Shown here: piece by piece, positions 59,757-64,000 of the stretch | How positions within the stretch are numbered: position 1 is the first letter of the stretch | Layout: each line of letters starts with the position of its first letter | NCBI RefSeq assembly: GCF_014698235.1 | Contig: NZ_JACJSP010000019.1 | Location: 27,754-91,753 of the forward strand | Length of the DNA: 64,000 nt | Origin: Limnothrix sp. FACHB-406 | Lineage (GTDB): Bacteria > Cyanobacteriota > Cyanobacteriia > CACIAM-69d | Direction: 5' to 3' | Made by a program: the position numbers and the translations under genes | Notes under the pieces: generated by a model | What the model was told of the DNA's origin: nothing | Database searches by the model: none | What the model saw: the letters and a program-made list of their open reading frames with translations, nothing else

Positions 59757-62735
59757 CTATTCAAAAAAGCTACGAATTATTTTGTTTAAATGGGCCAATT
59801 CTACAGGTTTAGAAAGATATTCATTAGCCCCAGCAGCCAAACAACGGGCCCGATCGCCAGCCATGGCGAAAGCCGTCAAAGCAATCATTGGGATATGAGC
59901 CGTTTGGGGATTTTCGCGAATGAGTTCCATAGCCTCCAACCCGTTCATTTCCGGCATTTGGATATCCATCAGAATCAAATCAGGCTGATAGTCAATTGCC
60001 ATTTCAACAGCTTCCCGGCCATTGCCAGCTCGCAAGAATCGATAACCTCGATTAGTTAAATATCGGGCAATGGTTTGGGCATTTTCAAAATTATCATCGG
60101 CCAGCAAAATGAGCGGCGGAACAATTGGCAAGTGGGGAGAAATTTTCAGCGTTGGGGCCCACAAATTCACCAAATCTTCTCCCCTTAGTGGATCAAGATG
60201 ATCTGCTCGATCGCGATCCGATCTTGATTCCGGTGTTGATCCTGAATCTGGCTCAGTTTCATCATCCAACTCAACAGGACTCTCAACATCATCCGACACG
60301 GAAATCAACAATGCGCTGGGAAGGTCGATCGTGAAACAACTGCCGAAGCCCACCCGACTGGTAACGCCAACTCGTCCACCATGCAATTCAACCAAGCGCT
60401 TCACTAAGGACAAGCCCAAGCCTGTTCCTTCGTATTGACGATTAAGCGCCTCATCCAGTTGCGTGAAGGGGTGAAACAACCGGTGAAAATCTGCTTCCGC
60501 AATTCCAATTCCAGTGTCAATGACAGCAAAGCGGATGAATGGATGATTAGGGTCTGGTAGCGACACTTGCAGCGTAATTGAGCCACCTTCAGAAGTGAAT
60601 TTCACCGCATTGCTCAGCAAGTTCACGATCGATTGTTGCAGCCGTCGTTCATCCGCCATCAATTGCAAATTTCCATGGGTTGGTATCACCAACGGCAGAT
60701 CAAGATTGACCGTAATGCTTTTCGCGATCGCCTGTTGTTTGACTAACGTTAGGCAAAACCGACAAAGCAGCTCAATATCCACTGGAGCCAGCTCAATTTC
60801 AAACTTGCCTTCTTCGATTTTCGATAGATCCAAAATATCTGTGATCAGAGCCAGCAAATGGCGACCATTCCGCTCAATGGTCTCCAGAGCATTGCGTTGC
60901 TCCTCCGTCACAGGGCCAAACATATCCTCTTTCAAGCATTCCGTAAAACCCAGAACGGAGTTGAGGGGCGTGCGCAATTCATGGCTCATGATCGCCAGAA
61001 AATTACTTTTTGCCCGATTTGCCTTTTCCGCATTACTGGCCGCTTGCAGAGCCGCTTCTTGGCTTCTTGCCAATTCATAGGTTCGCTTTTCTACCAACAG
61101 GTTCACCAAAATGGAGTTGCGAATTTGGGCGATCGAAAAAGCCCCCGTTAACCCCGTAATGAAAAACCCAGAAAGCAACACCACCATGGGTTCATTGGTA
61201 CTTAATTCGCGAATATAAGCTTCCGTCGCCCAAAACCGAATTTCCCAAGCTCGTCCCCCAAAGCGAATCATTTGCTCTCGGGCCATGTAGGCATTTTTAT
61301 TCTGTTGAGTCTCCTGAAGGTTAGACTGGTACAGCGTTTCCGAAAGCGGCTGATCATACAGGGTAAATTCAATTCCCTTGGAAACTAAATTCCGAAAAGA
61401 AGTTTCCAGCAAATCCCCCACTCGGAAAACAACAGATAAATAGCCAGACAGAGATTTTTGCCGATCGGCTGTGGTGGTTGGCAGCGGCAATTCATAAACC
61501 GGTAAATAGAGAATTACGCCCTGCTGTTGACCCGTTTCTTGGGCCAGTTTAATTGGCGGTGTGGCCGTTAAGCCGCCAGAGTCCCGAGCCAGCTCTAGAG
61601 TCCGAAGACGGCGACTTTCTGACCCTAAGTTGAACCCAAAAGCACGCTGATTTCCATTCAGCGGCTCGATATACAACACGGGGTAATAGGTTTCCCGATC
61701 GCGATCAGGAATCAGCCGATTATTTTCATCTCGTTGTTGAAATTGAAAGTTCACAAAGCCTTCTTCGCGAATGTAGGCTTCATATTTCGCCCGATCGCCC
61801 CGTTTCACCACCGGATTCCAACCAACGGCTTGGATGCCTCGAACTCGCTCAAAATAGGGATCCGTAAAGATTTTGAACTGTTGCCGACTCACCGGAATCA
61901 AACCCCGATCGCGGTCAGCCGTATCAAACAGCCCTTGCAAACTAAAGAGAATTTGCGTGGCCTTGTCCAAATTCTCGTGTAGCCGTTGAGTAATAATTTC
62001 CGTATCATTTTCAAACACAGCATAGAGGCGCTGTCGTTCCGCATTTTTTGTGATTTGAAAAGCCAAAATGGTGGAGATTAAAACCAACAAAGCTGGCAGA
62101 ATATAGGACGCAAATTGTCGATCACGGTTAGACTCACGGTGTAGCTTCAAGACAATGCGTTGGCGCTTGAGCATATACACGATGCCAACGGGCAAAACCG
62201 CCAAAACTCCCAACGAATCACCAATCCACCAATTCCACCAAGACTCCAAAAACTGAGACCCAGTGATGGAATGGCTGGCGAGCAACACACCATTGCCCAC
62301 CGTTGCTCCCACCATGCAACTGATGGGCCCCGCTAACACCAGTAGCGCCAGAATTCCTAAAAATTCTTCTCGCCAAATGGGATGCTTAAACAGTTTTTGT
62401 AATAAAACATTGCCAACATAGGCTTGCAAAATTGCGCCCAGAGCAATGCCAGCTCCCACCAAAACAATGCTGAGATTAATCGTGCCGATCGCCCTTGTGC
62501 CGATCAACACATTCAGGACAAAAGACCCTAGCCAAATGCCTAAATAGGAATATTTTTTCCAATACAAGGCAGCCAGCAAGGCGATCCCCGCTGCTGGCCA
62601 AACCGGCGAAGCATAGCCCGGTGGAATGGCAAAATAGCCCGACAATAAGCCGGTTCCACAATAGGCAACCGCAACTACGGCTGTCTTTTTCCAGAAGTCT
62701 CTAACACATCGTCTAATAACATCAGAAAGTTTCAT
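59757..62735 (-). CDS. Hybrid sensor histidine kinase: MASE1, CHASE, HisKA, HATPase, receiver
   Basis: A 992-residue membrane sensor. Residues ~15-300 are MASE1 membrane helices (YCGTGLLSGYFAIPPGYASPVWPAAGIALLAALYW, ...WWNWWIGDSLGVLAVLP). CHASE extends ~300-520 (FERVRGIQAVGWNPVV, NLGSESRRLRTLELARDSGG). The HisKA box has phospho-His585 (AIMSHELRTPLNSVLG). HATPase has LLSNAVKFTSEGG, DTGIGIAE and GTGLGLSLVKRL. A receiver domain (PLILLADDNFENA, LILMDIQMPEMNG) has Asp924. It could sense extracytoplasmic small molecules. No cognate regulator is adjacent, so output may go through phosphotransfer in trans. Confidence 0.94.
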   Translation of the reverse strand: MKLSDVIRRCVRDFWKKTAVVAVAYCGTGLLSGYFAIPPGYASPVWPAAGIALLAALYWKKYSYLGIWLGSFVLNVLIGTRAIGTINLSIVLVGAGIALGAILQAYVGNVLLQKLFKHPIWREEFLGILALLVLAGPISCMVGATVGNGVLLASHSITGSQFLESWWNWWIGDSLGVLAVLPVGIVYMLKRQRIVLKLHRESNRDRQFASYILPALLVLISTILAFQITKNAERQRLYAVFENDTEIITQRLHENLDKATQILFSLQGLFDTADRDRGLIPVSRQQFKIFTDPYFERVRGIQAVGWNPVVKRGDRAKYEAYIREEGFVNFQFQQRDENNRLIPDRDRETYYPVLYIEPLNGNQRAFGFNLGSESRRLRTLELARDSGGLTATPPIKLAQETGQQQGVILYLPVYELPLPTTTADRQKSLSGYLSVVFRVGDLLETSFRNLVSKGIEFTLYDQPLSETLYQSNLQETQQNKNAYMAREQMIRFGGRAWEIRFWATEAYIRELSTNEPMVVLLSGFFITGLTGAFSIAQIRNSILVNLLVEKRTYELARSQEAALQAASNAEKANRAKSNFLAIMSHELRTPLNSVLGFTECLKEDMFGPVTEEQRNALETIERNGRHLLALITDILDLSKIEEGKFEIELAPVDIELLCRFCLTLVKQQAIAKSITVNLDLPLVIPTHGNLQLMADERRLQQSIVNLLSNAVKFTSEGGSITLQVSLPDPNHPFIRFAVIDTGIGIAEADFHRLFHPFTQLDEALNRQYEGTGLGLSLVKRLVELHGGRVGVTSRVGFGSCFTIDLPSALLISVSDDVESPVELDDETEPDSGSTPESRSDRDRADHLDPLRGEDLVNLWAPTLKISPHLPIVPPLILLADDNFENAQTIARYLTNRGYRFLRAGNGREAVEMAIDYQPDLILMDIQMPEMNGLEAMELIRENPQTAHIPMIALTAFAMAGDRARCLAAGANEYLSKPVELAHLNKIIRSFFE

Positions 62736-63303
62736 GGGAGATGAACAGTTCAGTGTTGATCGATATCCCCTCTTCCTGATGGCTAAAAACTCTAATGCTT
62801 TCGATAACTATTGATAGCGTTGGTAGTGTTGATAGCCGCAGGCTGAATCTCGACGTTTAGAATTTTGACGTTTAGACGTTCAGACGTTTAAGCGTTTATA
62901 AGATGCTGCTTCCCCTTCAGCATTCACCCGATCGGTTCGCTAACTAGGCACTAGTGCTATCTGATCGAACGGGGAGCGAGATTGAATGACGATGGTTCCA
63001 ACTGCCACGATCTTATCAGACTGGTTCAGAAGCTGTTGGCGCACTCAGGATCCATATTTGCGGTTAATGTGCGCAATTCAGGCTCCTATCTTCGATTTGA
63101 GGCACTTTTTAGCTCAATTGGCAGGGCCATCCCAACTTTTTCCAAGGGGCTTCTAAGGGGCGATCGCCCAGTTGAACTATCTACCAACGGTTTTCAGTCC
63201 TCGATTAAGACGCTCGGATTCGCCGATGCATCCACACAAACTCAGGGCTGCAATCCGCAATCATCCAACCAAACCCAACATTCCCAAAACACCCCCCAAA
63301 CCA

Positions 63304-63336
63304 ATCAAAAGGGGAGCAGCAAAACCACTCCCCTTT
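63304..63336 (-). terminator. Rho-independent terminator of psbA
   Basis: Perfect 9-bp stem AAAGGGGAG / CTCCCCTTT (63308-63316, 63328-63336) with an 11-nt loop, and a TTTTGATT run on the minus strand after it, about 55-90 bp past the psbA stop. Confidence 0.85.
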
Positions 63337-63360
63337 CCAGCAAGATTCAGTTGTGTTGTT

Positions 63361-63382
63361 GGCTCGATCGAGCGATCGAGCC
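63361..63382. repeat. Perfect 22-bp palindrome at the psbA stop
   Basis: GGCTCGATCG-AG-CGATCGAGCC: two perfect 10-bp arms around AG, 9 bp past the psbA stop codon. It includes two CGATCG motifs related to the HIP1 site. Confidence 0.9.
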
Positions 63383-63391
63383 AAGGCAGGT

Positions 63392-64000
<609 letters not shown>

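Larger units (their letters stand above)
62736..63391. other. Spacer between hybrid kinase and psbA with hairpins
   Basis: About 655 bp. GACGTTTA-like direct repeats lie at 62851-62898. The frame 62982-63395 (+) has no ribosome-binding site and reads through the psbA terminator region, so I reject it. psbA hairpins lie at 63304-63382. Confidence 0.6.

Overview
This 64 kb window is chromosomal DNA of a cyanobacterium. The evidence is psbA (photosystem II D1) at the right edge, a 34-residue psaI (photosystem I subunit VIII), a bifunctional FBPase/SBPase, a cyanobacterial-type three-domain ribosomal protein S1, an SLH/OprB porin, Psb32-like and pentapeptide lumenal proteins, and the very frequent palindrome GCGATCGC (HIP1) in genes and spacers. 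Base composition is moderately GC-rich with AT-richer spacers. I cannot name the genus from sequence alone. No rRNA, tRNA, CRISPR array, prophage or intact transposase gene was seen.

Layout. 1-8.5 kb: end of a proline-rich protein, psaI, queE, a leftward set (serine hydrolase, InrS-like nickel sensor, rsmI), then NlpC/P60 endopeptidase, DUF167, cysS, a small protein and a pentapeptide protein. 8.5-17.2 kb: repeat-rich spacer, zinc-ribbon protein, ExbB without ExbD, TPM/Psb32-like protein, cobH, TPR protein, M50 site-2 protease, MBL protein with a low-complexity insert, and an ABC ATPase without permease. 17.2-26.2 kb: a small Nif11-like ORF, hemA, glpX-type F/SBPase, porin, GAF-HD-GYP protein, a MITE-like element and a pterin dehydratase. 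26.2-34.2 kb: a Tat-type FAD/Rieske oxidoreductase, an outer-membrane barrel protein, larE, a small lipoprotein, an RTX-repeat protein and a small membrane protein. 34.3-45.2 kb: TpsB-type outer membrane transporter, conserved unknown gene plus cofH, RodZ-like protein, livH/natD permease, Atx1 copper chaperone, phosphodiester glycosidase and DUF790 (Bax1-like) nuclease. 45.2-55.9 kb: ktrB/ktrA, a hydrolase, rpsA, HAD phosphatase, metK, plsC-like acyltransferase, 8-Cys ferredoxin and a GRDP-like protein. 56-64 kb: a sigma-70-like gene overlapping a DUF1822 gene, NYN ribonuclease, DnaJ-domain protein, a large MASE1-CHASE hybrid kinase and psbA.

Genes are mostly arranged singly or in pairs, with functional partners (psaL, ExbD, ABC permease, TpsA, XPB helicase, CofG, other Nat subunits) not adjacent, which is common in cyanobacteria. 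Groups that plausibly work together are ktrB-ktrA (potassium uptake), the sigma-like/DUF1822 pair, the serine hydrolase-inrS-rsmI run, and the small unknown/pentapeptide pair behind cysS.

The strongest unusual signals are: an NtcA-type promoter architecture (GTA-N8-TAC, 23 nt, TATAAT) upstream of metK; a 206-bp MITE-like element with 19-bp terminal inverted repeats and a second partial copy 29 kb away; the sigma-like/DUF1822 module; a Tat-targeted FAD oxidoreductase with an inserted Rieske domain; a cluster of five TGATCA sites in a divergent promoter region; and many short degenerate tandem repeats (12-17 bp, one of 45 bp) in spacers and as low-complexity stretches inside proteins.
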